Positions 41,038-48,840 of a stretch of 64,000 nucleotides of DNA are shown here, piece by piece. Positions within the stretch are counted from its first letter, which is position 1; the number at the start of each line of letters is the position of its first letter. The position numbers and the translations under genes were made by a program. The notes beneath the pieces are model-generated. The model saw only the letters and a list, made by a program, of their open reading frames with translations, searched no databases and was not told the origin of the DNA. Source of the DNA: Mycolicibacterium parafortuitum (GTDB lineage: Bacteria; Actinomycetota; Actinomycetes; Mycobacteriales; Mycobacteriaceae); the NCBI RefSeq assembly GCF_002086815.1, contig NZ_MVID01000016.1, forward strand, positions 60,561-124,560. Direction: 5' to 3'.

Positions 41038-41724
41038 ATGACCGAGCTTCCCACCCATGAGCTCGCCCGGCGGATGGCCGAGTTGGCCCGTCTGGTCGCC
41101 ACTCCGCGCCGTGTCGAGGATGTGCTCTCCGACGTGACCGCCGAGGTGATGGCGCTGATACCCGGCACCGACGCCGCCGGGGTGCTGTTGGTCGGTAAGG
41201 CGGGCCGCTTCGAATCGGTCGCCGGCACCTCCGAGTTGCCGCACCGCCTCGACGAGCTGCAAATGATGTACAGGGAAGGGCCGTGTCTGGATGCGGCCCT
41301 CGATGAGCTGGTGGTGCGGACCGACGACTTCCGCACCGAGAGCCGCTGGCCCCGCTACGGCCCGGCGGCTGTCGAGATCGGGGTGCTCAGTGGCCTGTCG
41401 TTCAGGCTGTACACCAGTGGTCAGGCCGCGGGCGCGCTGAACCTGTTCGCGCTGAGGCCGAACGCGTTCGACGAGGAGGCCGAAACGATCGGGGCGATCC
41501 TGGCCGCGCACGCCGCCGCGGCGATCCTGGCCAGCCGGCAGAGCGAGCAGCTGGAGTCGGCGCTGTCCTCACGCGACCGCATCGGTCAAGCCAAGGGCAT
41601 CATCATGGAGCGCTACAACATCGACGACGTCGCCGCGTTCGACATGCTGCGCAGGCTCTCGCAGGACAGCAACACCAAACTCGTCGACATCGCGTCGAAG
41701 GTCATCGAGACCAGGGGGTCCTGA
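41038..41724 (+). CDS. GAF-ANTAR domain RNA-binding antiterminator/regulator
   Basis: 228 aa from the ATG at 41038 (in-frame GTG codons at 41020 and 41032 are alternatives; an AAAGGG site lies before them). Residues about 15-160 form a GAF domain, and the C-terminal 60 residues an ANTAR domain (SRDRIGQAKGIIMERYNIDDVAAFDMLRRLS). ANTAR proteins bind paired RNA hairpins and prevent termination; in actinobacteria many are coupled to GAF sensors of unknown ligand. It stands alone and ends before a strong GC hairpin at 41740. Confidence 0.88.
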   Translation: MTELPTHELARRMAELARLVATPRRVEDVLSDVTAEVMALIPGTDAAGVLLVGKAGRFESVAGTSELPHRLDELQMMYREGPCLDAALDELVVRTDDFRTESRWPRYGPAAVEIGVLSGLSFRLYTSGQAAGALNLFALRPNAFDEEAETIGAILAAHAAAAILASRQSEQLESALSSRDRIGQAKGIIMERYNIDDVAAFDMLRRLSQDSNTKLVDIASKVIETRGS

Positions 41725-41739
41725 CGCCCGCACGCAAAA

Positions 41740-41770
41740 GCCCGCCCCCGGCGGGACGCCGGGGGCGGGC
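41740..41770 (-). terminator. Strong GC hairpin terminator
   Basis: GCCCGCCCCCGGC (41740-41752) and GCCGGGGGCGGGC (41758-41770) form a perfect 13-bp stem with a 5-nt loop. On the minus strand the stem is followed by CTTTTG, giving a classical intrinsic terminator for the tautomerase gene. On the plus strand it could also stop ANTAR-gene transcripts, although no U-run follows there. Confidence 0.8.
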
Positions 41771-41792
41771 GACTCGGGATCGCCGAGTCTGT

Positions 41793-42215
41793 CTATCGGT
41801 GAACGGTAGGTTGGCCGTTCTTGATCGACGCGACCCAGTCGGCTTCGTGGCCGGGGTCGGGGAGCAGCCGTCCGAGTTCGACGGCGAACCGGGCCGGGCT
41901 GCTCTGGAACACCACCACCACCCGGTCCTCGGGTACCGACGTGAATTCGGTGACAGCCGAGGCGATCTCGAGGGCGAGGCGGCTGGTCTCCTCTTCGTCG
42001 TGTCCTTCGCGGACCCAGCCGTTGACCAGCACCGGGGCGGCGGGCTCGCCGCCGGCGTAGACGTTGTCGACCGGCAGCTCCTGGTAGACGACGTTGACGT
42101 AGGTGGCGGGCACGTGGTTGATCTCGGAGTGGATGCGGCCGATCTCACCGGCCAGGCTCGCCTTGGTCTGCGAACTCAGCATCCCCACGGTGGTGGTCAG
42201 CGTGTAGACGGGCAT
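41793..42215 (-). CDS. Tautomerase-superfamily protein
   Basis: 140 aa from the ATG at 42215. This start is preferred over the ATG at 42221 because it places Pro next to the initiator Met (MPVYTLTTTVG), as required for the catalytic Pro-1 of this superfamily, and sits 9 nt from an AAAGGA site. Length and the HVPATYVNVVYQELPVDNVY block fit the cis-CaaD/MSAD-like long subgroup rather than the 62-aa 4-oxalocrotonate tautomerase type. Possible roles are tautomerisation, dehalogenation or decarboxylation of a small unsaturated acid. It is 31 nt from the benzoylformate-decarboxylase-like gene and may share a transcript. Confidence 0.8.
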   Translation of the reverse strand: MPVYTLTTTVGMLSSQTKASLAGEIGRIHSEINHVPATYVNVVYQELPVDNVYAGGEPAAPVLVNGWVREGHDEEETSRLALEIASAVTEFTSVPEDRVVVVFQSSPARFAVELGRLLPDPGHEADWVASIKNGQPTVHR

Positions 42216-42246
42216 GATCATCAGTCCTTTCGGGTCGCTGGGGCGC

Positions 42247-43869
42247 TCAGCTCAAGCCCGCGTCCTGCGGGCGGGTGGGGGCGACGATCACGGTGGGCCC
42301 GTCTGCGGCCACCGCAGCGGCGAACTCGCGTTCGAGCTCAACGGTGTCGTTGACCGTCACCGCGCGGCAGCCGAATCCCTTTCCCAGAGAGGCGATGTCG
42401 AGTCCCGGAAGTTCCAGGCCCGGGACGTTCGGAGTCTGCTCCAGTTCGGCGAAGGACTTCAGCACCGAGTACTCGCCGTTGCGCAGCACCACGAACACGA
42501 TCGGCAGCTTGTGCTGGGCGGCCGTCCAGATGGCCTGGATCGAGTACTCGAAGGAGCCGTCGCCGATGGTCGCGACGACGGTGCGCTTGACGCCGCGTTC
42601 GCGGTCACCGAGCGCGATGCCGACCGCACCCGGCACACCCCAGCCGATGCCGCCGCTGCCGGTGGCGAAGAAGCTGGCCGACTGCGTGGTGGGCAGCCAC
42701 CGCTTCTGGTCGAGCATCGTCGAGGTGGATTCCATGACGACCACCGCATTGTCGGGCTTGTAGGTGCCCAGCACCTGGTAGACGGCGTTGGCGGTCATCG
42801 GGGCGGTGGTCTCGGCCTCCTCGACGGGGATCGGGGACAGCGGCGGCGTCACCGACGCCTGGTCGTGGCCGTCGATCATGTCGATCAGCTCGTCGAGCGC
42901 GACCTTGACGTCACCGAGCACGCTGTCACCGACCGGCGCCACGGCCGACAGGTGCGGGTCGGCGGTCAGCTGCAGCAGTTCGGTGCCCTCGGGCAGGATC
43001 TCGCCGGCGATGTAGGGGTAGTAGCGGAACACCTGCGCGCCGACGACGATGACGAGGTCGTGCCCGTAGACCGCCTGGTTGACGCCGGCGATGGACATCG
43101 GCAGCTGGCCGGCCCACAGCTTGTGGTTCTCCGGGAACGAGATACGGTCGGGCAGCGCGGTTCCCAGCACGGGGGCGCCCAGCTTCTCGGCGAATGCGAC
43201 GCCGGCGTCCCAGGCTCCGCTGCGGTCGACCTCGGGGCCGATCACCAGCAGCGGGTTCTTCGCGCGGTTGATCCGGTCGGCGAAGTCGCGCAGCCGGGCG
43301 CGGTCGGGTTCGGAGTGATGGCTCGCGGTGCGGACCACGGCGGGGCCGAGCGCGGGCTTGTCCCAGTCGTCGAGCGGGATGGACAGGAACACCGGGCCCA
43401 TCGGCGGCTGCATCGCCACGGTGTAGGCCTGCATGAACGCCGCGGGCACGTCCTCGGCCCGGGCCGGTTGATAGGCCCACTTGACCCAGGGCTGCGGCAT
43501 CATCGTCTCGTCGCGGTTGGCCAGGTACGGGTCCATCAGCAGCATCTCGCGGGTCTGCTGGCCGGCGGTGACGATCATCGGGGTGTTCGACTTGTACGCC
43601 GCGACCAGGCTGCCGATCGCGTTGCCGGTGCCCGCGGCGGTGTGCAGGTTGACCAGCGCGGGCTTGCCGGTGGTTTGCGCGAAGCCGTCTGCCATCGCGA
43701 GCACCGAGGCCTCCTGCAGGCCCAGCACGTAGGTGAAATCCTGGGGGAAGTTCTTCAGAAACGTCTGTTCCGTCGATCCGGGATTGCCGAAAACTGTTGT
43801 CAAACCCAGCTTACGGAGCAGATCGTAGGTGACTTCGTGGACGGTCTTGGCATCGGACATCGGGCTCAC
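42247..43869 (-). CDS. ThDP-dependent decarboxylase, benzoylformate decarboxylase-like
   Basis: 540 aa from the GTG at 43869 behind an AGGAAAG site. The catalytic Glu is in LGLQEASVLAMADG, and the active-site text NLHTAAGTGNAIG matches the His-bearing loop of benzoylformate decarboxylase (MdlC). The ThDP motif GDGSFEYSIQAIWTAAQHKLP is intact. It should convert an aromatic or branched 2-keto acid to the aldehyde and CO2. It is upstream of and co-oriented with the tautomerase, so both may serve one aromatic-acid route. Confidence 0.85.
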   Translation of the reverse strand: MSPMSDAKTVHEVTYDLLRKLGLTTVFGNPGSTEQTFLKNFPQDFTYVLGLQEASVLAMADGFAQTTGKPALVNLHTAAGTGNAIGSLVAAYKSNTPMIVTAGQQTREMLLMDPYLANRDETMMPQPWVKWAYQPARAEDVPAAFMQAYTVAMQPPMGPVFLSIPLDDWDKPALGPAVVRTASHHSEPDRARLRDFADRINRAKNPLLVIGPEVDRSGAWDAGVAFAEKLGAPVLGTALPDRISFPENHKLWAGQLPMSIAGVNQAVYGHDLVIVVGAQVFRYYPYIAGEILPEGTELLQLTADPHLSAVAPVGDSVLGDVKVALDELIDMIDGHDQASVTPPLSPIPVEEAETTAPMTANAVYQVLGTYKPDNAVVVMESTSTMLDQKRWLPTTQSASFFATGSGGIGWGVPGAVGIALGDRERGVKRTVVATIGDGSFEYSIQAIWTAAQHKLPIVFVVLRNGEYSVLKSFAELEQTPNVPGLELPGLDIASLGKGFGCRAVTVNDTVELEREFAAAVAADGPTVIVAPTRPQDAGLS

Positions 43870-44036
43870 CGGACTTTCCTGTGGATGGTGGTGACCTGCG
43901 ATCGGCTGGCCGCAAGTTCACAGAGAACTCTGGTCTGGATCACCGGTGAAGTCGTCAACGGTGACCACCATCTACAGCTGTGGAAATCGGCAGAGTCGAC
44001 TACCTGCTGGCCGGTAGTCGGGCTGCGGGGCGCAAT

Positions 44037-44086
44037 TGTGGGGCCTGTGCACGCAACAGGCCTCGATCGCGTGCACAGGCCCCACA
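44037..44086. terminator. 18-bp perfect stem-loop downstream of porin gene
   Basis: TGTGGGGCCTGTGCACGC (44037-44054) pairs perfectly with GCGTGCACAGGCCCCACA (44069-44086) across a 14-nt loop. It lies 32 nt after the porin stop on the minus strand and has no U-run, so it is either a GC-type terminator or an mRNA 3' stabiliser. It is the only structured element noted in the 249-nt gap. Confidence 0.65.
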
Positions 44087-44118
44087 GTCGCGTACGGCCT
44101 CGTGTGGGATCCGCTGTG

Positions 44119-44766
44119 TCAGTTCATGTTCCACGGCTGGCCGTAGGTGCTGACGCTGTCGCCGGTCGAGGAGATCAACCGGGCGAACGGACGCAGCAGC
44201 ACACCACCGGCGGCGCCGGTCACGGTGCCGTGAGCGTTCGAGACGACAACCGAACCACCGGGGCCGGCGACGTCGACCGAGAAGGTCGCGACTTCCTGGA
44301 TACCGGGGCCGTTACCGAGGTCGGCCGAGATCGAGACACCGGGGAGCAACGGCGGGGTCACGATGGAATTGAGGAAACCGAAGTCGGGGTCACCGACCGG
44401 GACGAAGCCGAAGCCGTCGTAGGCGATGTTGGGCGTGGTGTAGCTGAAGTTGATGCCCACACCCAGCGACCAGGGGAAGCCGACCTGGTAGCCCAGCTCC
44501 AGCGTGCCCTCGAAGTCGTCGGCGCCTTCACCGGCCACGATGTAGCTGGCCTTGCCGGAGTGGAACCACTCACGGGTCAGGCGGTTGCGGTCGAGCGGGA
44601 ACACTCCGTTGAGGAACGTGTCCCACTGCTGGATGGTCAACGTGCGGCCCTGACCATCGACCACGCTGAGCTCGTTGTCCAACCCGGCGTGAGAGGTGCC
44701 GGTGCTCACGAACAATGCCGCGACGGAGGCCACCGTCGCGATCAGCACCCGAGTGATTGCCTTCAT
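44119..44766 (-). CDS. mspA-like: MspA-family outer-membrane (mycomembrane) porin
   Basis: 215 aa from the ATG at 44766 with a GAGGGAG site. A 27-residue signal peptide (cleavage SHA/GLDNELS) gives a mature protein starting exactly as MspA does. The rest follows MspA closely: TFLNGVFPLDRNRLTREWFHSG, ELGYQVGFPWSLGVGINFSY, LPGVSISADLGNGPGIQEVA, and the C-terminal PWNMN. Octamers of this family form the main hydrophilic channel of the outer membrane. The constriction loop differs: after SYTTPN it reads IAYDGFGFVPVGDPDFGF, about four residues longer than MspA and without the adjacent Asp-Asp pair, so pore width and selectivity should differ. Confidence 0.95.
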   Translation of the reverse strand: MKAITRVLIATVASVAALFVSTGTSHAGLDNELSVVDGQGRTLTIQQWDTFLNGVFPLDRNRLTREWFHSGKASYIVAGEGADDFEGTLELGYQVGFPWSLGVGINFSYTTPNIAYDGFGFVPVGDPDFGFLNSIVTPPLLPGVSISADLGNGPGIQEVATFSVDVAGPGGSVVVSNAHGTVTGAAGGVLLRPFARLISSTGDSVSTYGQPWNMN

Positions 44767-44992
44767 GATCTCCCTCAATAGCGCTGTCGAGCCCTGGTGC
44801 CCTGGAAGATGTTCGTGCCGGGTTTCTCGTTCACGAGGAACATAACGGGGACGCATCGGACCGGCAACAGGTGGCGCCTGTGATGTGGCGGGGTGTGTGC
44901 TGCGCGCCGCCTGCTGAGTATTCGCCGGCGCCCCCAAGGGCCCCACACGTGAAAAACCGCGGCTATTCCGATGTCTTGCGACATCACATAAG

Positions 44993-45065
44993 TGCCCCCG
45001 GCAGGATTCGAACCTGCGACACCGGCTTTAGGAGAGCCGTGCTCTATCCCCTGAGCTACGGGGGC
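44993..45065 (-). tRNA. tRNA-Arg (anticodon CCU)
   Basis: Read on the minus strand, the 73-nt sequence folds as a cloverleaf: acceptor GCCCCCG/CGGGGGC, D-arm from GCTCAGGGGATAGAGC, anticodon loop CTCCTAA (anticodon CCT for AGG), and the T-arm with GGTTCGAATCC. Discriminator base is A; CCA is not encoded (the genome continues CT). Confidence 0.95.
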
Positions 45066-45171
45066 AATGACGCTGGGAGCTTACCTGCCCGACGGGCGCA
45101 GCCCACAATGCCGATCGCCCGGTATGGCAAAAGTGTCAAAACTTCGCGTCGTGGCCGGTAGCGTGCCTGCT

Positions 45172-45897
45172 GTGGAGCTGACACTGCAACGCATCGGCGC
45201 CTGGGCCGGCACGGTCATGATCCTTCTCTACGGCGCCAGCTTCTCCGGTATCGCGCAGCTGTTCCCGCCGCTGTCGCCGGCGTCCTCGGCCGACGAGATC
45301 GCGGCGTTCTTCGTCGAGCACAAGCTCTGGATCCGCTTCGGGGTGTCGGGCGCGCTGCTCTCGGCGGTGCTCGCGCTGCCGTTCCTGGCGGTGATCGTGC
45401 TGCGCATCCGCAGGGCCGAGGGCGGCTGGGGCATGCTGTCGATGACCCAGCTGATGGCCGCGACGGTGTTCGTCCCGGCGCTGCTGTTCCCGCAGTTCTT
45501 CCTCGGCGTGGCGGCCTACCGCCCGGCGGAGCGCTCGGCCGAACTGACCCAGGCGCTCAACGACGTGTTCTGGCTGTGGTTCATCGGCATCGTCGGCACC
45601 ATCATCATCCAGAACATCACGCTGGCCATCGCCGCGTTCGTCGACAAGACCGACCCGCCGACGTTCCCGCGCTGGTACGGCTACCTGAACCTGTGGGTCG
45701 CGACGCTGTCCCTGCCGGGTTGCGTGGTCGTGGTGTTCAACGACGGGCCGCTGGCCTGGAACGGCGTGTTCGCGTTCTACATCCCGGGGCTGGTCCTGGT
45801 GGTGTGGCTGTTCGCCACCACCGCGGTGATCTCGAAATCGGTCAAGGCCGAGCAGGTGGCCCGCTCGGCCGGAATCGCCGAGGCACAGCCGGCGTGA
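45172..45897 (+). CDS. Multi-spanning membrane protein of unknown function
   Basis: About 241 aa from the GTG at 45172 (VELTLQRIGAWAG); ATG 45124 and GTG 45163 in the same frame are possible. Six hydrophobic segments are visible, including VMILLYGASFSGIAQLFPPL and FIGIVGTIIIQNITLAIAAFV. No domain is recognised. Its stop overlaps the start of the cytochrome-oxidase III-like gene (GTGA), so it belongs to a three-gene operon of membrane proteins. The fold could be related to oxidase accessory proteins, but this is speculation. Confidence 0.7.
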   Translation: MELTLQRIGAWAGTVMILLYGASFSGIAQLFPPLSPASSADEIAAFFVEHKLWIRFGVSGALLSAVLALPFLAVIVLRIRRAEGGWGMLSMTQLMAATVFVPALLFPQFFLGVAAYRPAERSAELTQALNDVFWLWFIGIVGTIIIQNITLAIAAFVDKTDPPTFPRWYGYLNLWVATLSLPGCVVVVFNDGPLAWNGVFAFYIPGLVLVVWLFATTAVISKSVKAEQVARSAGIAEAQPA

Positions 45898-46511
45898 CGG
45901 AGACATCCTCACCGCCGCGCGACGCGCGGCGGATCCCCGGCGAAAGCGGCACCTGGGTCTTCCTGTTCGGCGACATGCTCGTCTTCGGCGCGTTCTTCGT
46001 CACCTTCCTGGTCGAACGGGCCACCGCGCCAGAGGTTTTCGACGACGCCCGCACCACGCTGCACATCGGCGTCGGCGTGCTCAACACTCTGGTGCTGTTG
46101 ACCAGCTCGCTGTGTGTGGTGTTGGCGCTCAACGCGTTACGCGCGGGCATGCGGCCGATCGCGGCCAGGGCGGTCGCGGCGGCGATCGGCTGCGGTGTGC
46201 TGTTCATCGCTCTGAAGGTCTACGAGTACGTCTCCCTGGGCACCGCGGGTCACGGACCCGGCGCCAACGACTTCTACCTCTACTACTTCATCCTGACCGG
46301 TCTGCACCTGTTCCATGTGTGCCTCGGCCTCGGGGCACTGTCCTTCGTGCTGAGCCAGACCCGCCGACGAGCGCTCGCGCGAGGAGCCGACGGGTTCCGC
46401 GCCGAACTGAGTGCCACCCGGACCGCGTTGGTCGAAGGCGCTGCCTGCTTCTGGCATCTGGTGGACCTGCTGTGGATCTTCCTGTTCGCACTGCTGTACC
46501 TGGTGAGCTGA
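45894..46511 (+). CDS. Cytochrome c oxidase subunit III family protein (NorE-like)
   Basis: 205 aa from the GTG at 45894 overlapping the previous stop. The family signature is clear: WVFLFGDMLVFGAFFVTFLVERA near the start, FYLYYFILTGLHLFHVCLGL in the middle, and EGAACFWHLVDLLWIFLFALLYL at the end. Length and the absence of a neighbouring subunit I gene point to the NorE-type stand-alone group, proteins of uncertain function seen beside nitric oxide reductase and other oxidases. The next gene encodes a subunit IV-like protein. Confidence 0.88.
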   Translation: MTETSSPPRDARRIPGESGTWVFLFGDMLVFGAFFVTFLVERATAPEVFDDARTTLHIGVGVLNTLVLLTSSLCVVLALNALRAGMRPIAARAVAAAIGCGVLFIALKVYEYVSLGTAGHGPGANDFYLYYFILTGLHLFHVCLGLGALSFVLSQTRRRALARGADGFRAELSATRTALVEGAACFWHLVDLLWIFLFALLYLVS

Positions 46512-46780
46512 TGACCGTCCTGACCCTGCTGAATAACCGCGCCGGCGCCAGCTGGCTGTTCCTGGTCGCCGCGACCGTCGTCTCCTGGGCCGTCGGCGCC
46601 GAACACGGCACCGGCTCGACGGTGGCGGTGCTGGTGCTGGGCATCGCCGCGATCAAGGTGCGGCTGGTCGGCCTCGATTTCATGGAGCTGAGACACGCCC
46701 CGGTCCCGCTGCGCGCGGCGTTCGAGGTCTACTGCGTCGGGATCTGGGCGTTGCTGTCGGCGCTCTATCTCTGGCTCTGA
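46511..46780 (+). CDS. Cytochrome c oxidase subunit IV family protein
   Basis: 89 aa with three hydrophobic helices. The central AVLVLGIAAIKVRLVGLDFMELRHAP is characteristic of prokaryotic COX4 (CoxD/CyoD-like) proteins. The ATG overlaps the preceding stop. It overlaps the convergent luciferase-like gene by 16 nt. Along with the subunit III-like protein it may form an accessory module for a terminal oxidase encoded elsewhere; subunits I and II are absent here. Confidence 0.83.
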   Translation: MTVLTLLNNRAGASWLFLVAATVVSWAVGAEHGTGSTVAVLVLGIAAIKVRLVGLDFMELRHAPVPLRAAFEVYCVGIWALLSALYLWL

Positions 46781-47601
46781 CGCAGCACCTCGATCACCGT
46801 GCCGAACGCCTCGGCGTGGCGCATCTGCACGATCAGGTAGCTGATGCCGTAGACGTCGCGATACCGGATGATCTGCTCGGCGATCTGCTCTGTCGACCCC
46901 GACAGCACGCCCGGGTGCCGCAGCAGTTCCTCGTCCGACAGACCCGGCAGCGAGATCCGGGGGATCGTCAGGTCGGGCCGGCCCGAGTCGTCGACCGGCA
47001 TCGCGGTGATCGCGAGGTTGAGCTCCAGATCGTCGAACCGGTCCCCGGCCGCGTCCCGGACGAACGCGATCCGCTCGGCCAGCGGGTCCCGGTCGGCGGT
47101 CGCGGCACGGTCACCGCCGGTGAACCCGATGATGTCGGCGACGCGTGCCGCGGTGCGCAGCACGCGATCCCCGTTGCCCGCGATCATGAGCGGCACGTCC
47201 GGCAGCTGCGCGGCCATGTATTCGGCGGTCGCCCTCAGGTGGTCGACGCGTTCACCCGCGCTCGGGAACGGGATCCCGGCGGCGTCGAACTCCTCCTTCA
47301 CGTACCCGGTGCCCAGCCCGAGTTCGAACCGGCCGTCGCTGAGGGTGTGCAGGGCCTCGACGTCGCGCGCCAGCAGCGCGGGGCGGTAGAACGCCGAATT
47401 GACCACGAACGTGCCGACGCGCAGCGTCGAGGTCGCCATCGCGATGGCCGTCATCACCGGGAACGGCGCCGGGCCACCGAGGTGGTCGGGAACCTGCAGG
47501 ACGTCGAAGCCCAGCGCTTCGGCACGGCGCGCGCTCTGTTCGAGATCCGTGCGCGACCGGACGCGGGTGACGCCGACGCCGAAGCGGAATTCCTTTGCCA
47601 C
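46765..47601 (-). CDS. Luciferase-like (LLM) F420-dependent oxidoreductase
   Basis: 278 aa from the GTG at 47601. It shows the mycobacterial LLM subfamily text: FRFGVGVTRVRSRTDLEQSARRAEALGFDVLQVPDHLG, LRVGTFVVNSAFYRPALLARDVEALHTLSDGRFELGLGTGY, and the C-terminal YRDVYGISYLIVQM. Such proteins use F420 (or FMN) to oxidise or reduce small organic compounds. It is divergent from the YbdK-type gene across 135 nt that contain a perfect 14-bp stem-loop. Substrate unknown. Confidence 0.88.
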   Translation of the reverse strand: MAKEFRFGVGVTRVRSRTDLEQSARRAEALGFDVLQVPDHLGGPAPFPVMTAIAMATSTLRVGTFVVNSAFYRPALLARDVEALHTLSDGRFELGLGTGYVKEEFDAAGIPFPSAGERVDHLRATAEYMAAQLPDVPLMIAGNGDRVLRTAARVADIIGFTGGDRAATADRDPLAERIAFVRDAAGDRFDDLELNLAITAMPVDDSGRPDLTIPRISLPGLSDEELLRHPGVLSGSTEQIAEQIIRYRDVYGISYLIVQMRHAEAFGTVIEVLRQSQR

Positions 47602-47670
47602 ATTGTGATCGTAGGGGCAGGTTTGAAGCGGAATGGGCTGGGGCATATACGCATCGGCTTTCTTCACCCC

Positions 47671-47708
47671 GATCCGGCCCGTCGTCGAACTATCCGACGG
47701 GCCGGATC
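47671..47708. repeat. Perfect 14-bp inverted repeat between divergent genes
   Basis: GATCCGGCCCGTCG (47671-47684) and CGACGGGCCGGATC (47695-47708) pair perfectly over a 10-nt loop, followed on the plus strand by AATATTTTGG, so it looks like an intrinsic terminator pointing right. Its position 28 nt before the YbdK-type start is odd for a terminator; it could be an attenuator or a protein-binding site. Confidence 0.6.
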
Positions 47709-47736
47709 AATATTTTGGACAGTGATCAGCGCAGAC

Positions 47737-48831
47737 ATGACAGACATCCCCACGCTCGGTGTCGAGGAGGAGTTCCTTCTCGTCGATCCGGGAACCGGCC
47801 AGCCGGTCGCGCTCAACCGCGAGGTCGCCGACCGCGCCGCGACCGGCGGCGTCGACCTGCAATTGGAGCTGACCAGCTGTCAGGTCGAGACCGCCACCGA
47901 TGTGGTCCGGACCACCGGTGATCTTCGTGACCAGCTGGTTCACCTGCGCCGCACCGCGGCCGAGGCCGCCGTCGACGCCGGCGCGCGACTTCTCGCCGTC
48001 GGGCTGCCGCCCACGCTGCCGCACGAGTTCCCGGTCACCGACACCCCGCGCTACCGCGACATCGGGGAACGGTTCGGCATGATCGCCCACGAGCAGGGCA
48101 TCTGCGGCTGCCACGTGCACGTCGCGGTGCCCGACCGCGACGCCGCCATCGCCGTCGGCAACAGGTTGCGGCCGTGGTTGCCGCTGTTGCTGGCGTTGAC
48201 CGCGAACTCGGCGATCTACCGCAACGCCGACACCGGTCACGCGAGCTGGCGTTCGGTGTTGTGGGCGCGCTGGCCCAGCGCGGGCCCGCCCCCGCACTTC
48301 GAGTCGGCCGACGAATACGACGCGGCCGTGCAGATGCTGTGCCACTCCGGGGTGATCCGCGACGACGCCATGGCCTATTGGGACGTCCGGCCCTCTGCGC
48401 GCTTCCCGACCGTCGAGATACGCGTCGCCGACGTGCCCGCGACGGTCGACGAGACGGTGCTATTCGCAGCGCTGGTCCGGGCCTGCGTGATGACCGCCCT
48501 CGATGACGAACGCCGCGGCGCCCCGGTGCGGCCGCTGGCGCCGTACGCGCTGAAGGCCGCGTACTGGAAGGCCGCCCGCAAGGGCATCGACGGCGACGGC
48601 GTCGACCTGGACGACCACGCCGCCGCGCCGATACCGGAGCTGCTCGGGCGTCTCGCCGAGCGCGTCGGGCCCGCGCTGGACGCCGCCGGCGACCGGGACC
48701 TGGTCATCGACGGGCTGGCACGCGTCGCCGAACACGGCAACGGCGCCAGCCGCCAGCGGCGGGCGTGGGCCCGCCGGCACGATGTGGACGACGTGCTCGC
48801 CGAGGCTGCCGCCGCGACGCTGGAGACCTGA
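47737..48831 (+). CDS. Carboxylate-amine ligase, YbdK family (glutamate-cysteine ligase type 2)
   Basis: 364 aa from the ATG at 47737 (a GTG at 47722 is possible). The N-terminal TLGVEEEFLLVDPGTGQPV with the metal-binding Glu cluster, LELTSCQVETAT, HEQGICGCHVHVAVPDRD and FPTVEIRVADVPATVDE are diagnostic of the YbdK/GCS2 fold. It ligates an amino compound to a carboxylate, most likely Glu to Cys or a related amine; mycobacteria make mycothiol rather than glutathione, so the physiological role is unclear. It is convergent with rskA. Confidence 0.9.
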   Translation: MTDIPTLGVEEEFLLVDPGTGQPVALNREVADRAATGGVDLQLELTSCQVETATDVVRTTGDLRDQLVHLRRTAAEAAVDAGARLLAVGLPPTLPHEFPVTDTPRYRDIGERFGMIAHEQGICGCHVHVAVPDRDAAIAVGNRLRPWLPLLLALTANSAIYRNADTGHASWRSVLWARWPSAGPPPHFESADEYDAAVQMLCHSGVIRDDAMAYWDVRPSARFPTVEIRVADVPATVDETVLFAALVRACVMTALDDERRGAPVRPLAPYALKAAYWKAARKGIDGDGVDLDDHAAAPIPELLGRLAERVGPALDAAGDRDLVIDGLARVAEHGNGASRQRRAWARRHDVDDVLAEAAAATLET

Positions 48832-48840
48832 GCGGCGGCG

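Noticed and set aside
42214..44781. 855-codon open frame on the plus strand
   Set aside because: It is antisense to the benzoylformate-decarboxylase-like and porin genes and crosses the stem-loop region. The translation is Asp/His/Arg-rich with no recognisable domain.
46816..47736. N-terminal extension of the YbdK-type protein by about 300 codons
   Set aside because: It is antisense to the LLM oxidoreductase; the recognised family starts at TLGVEEEF just after 47737.
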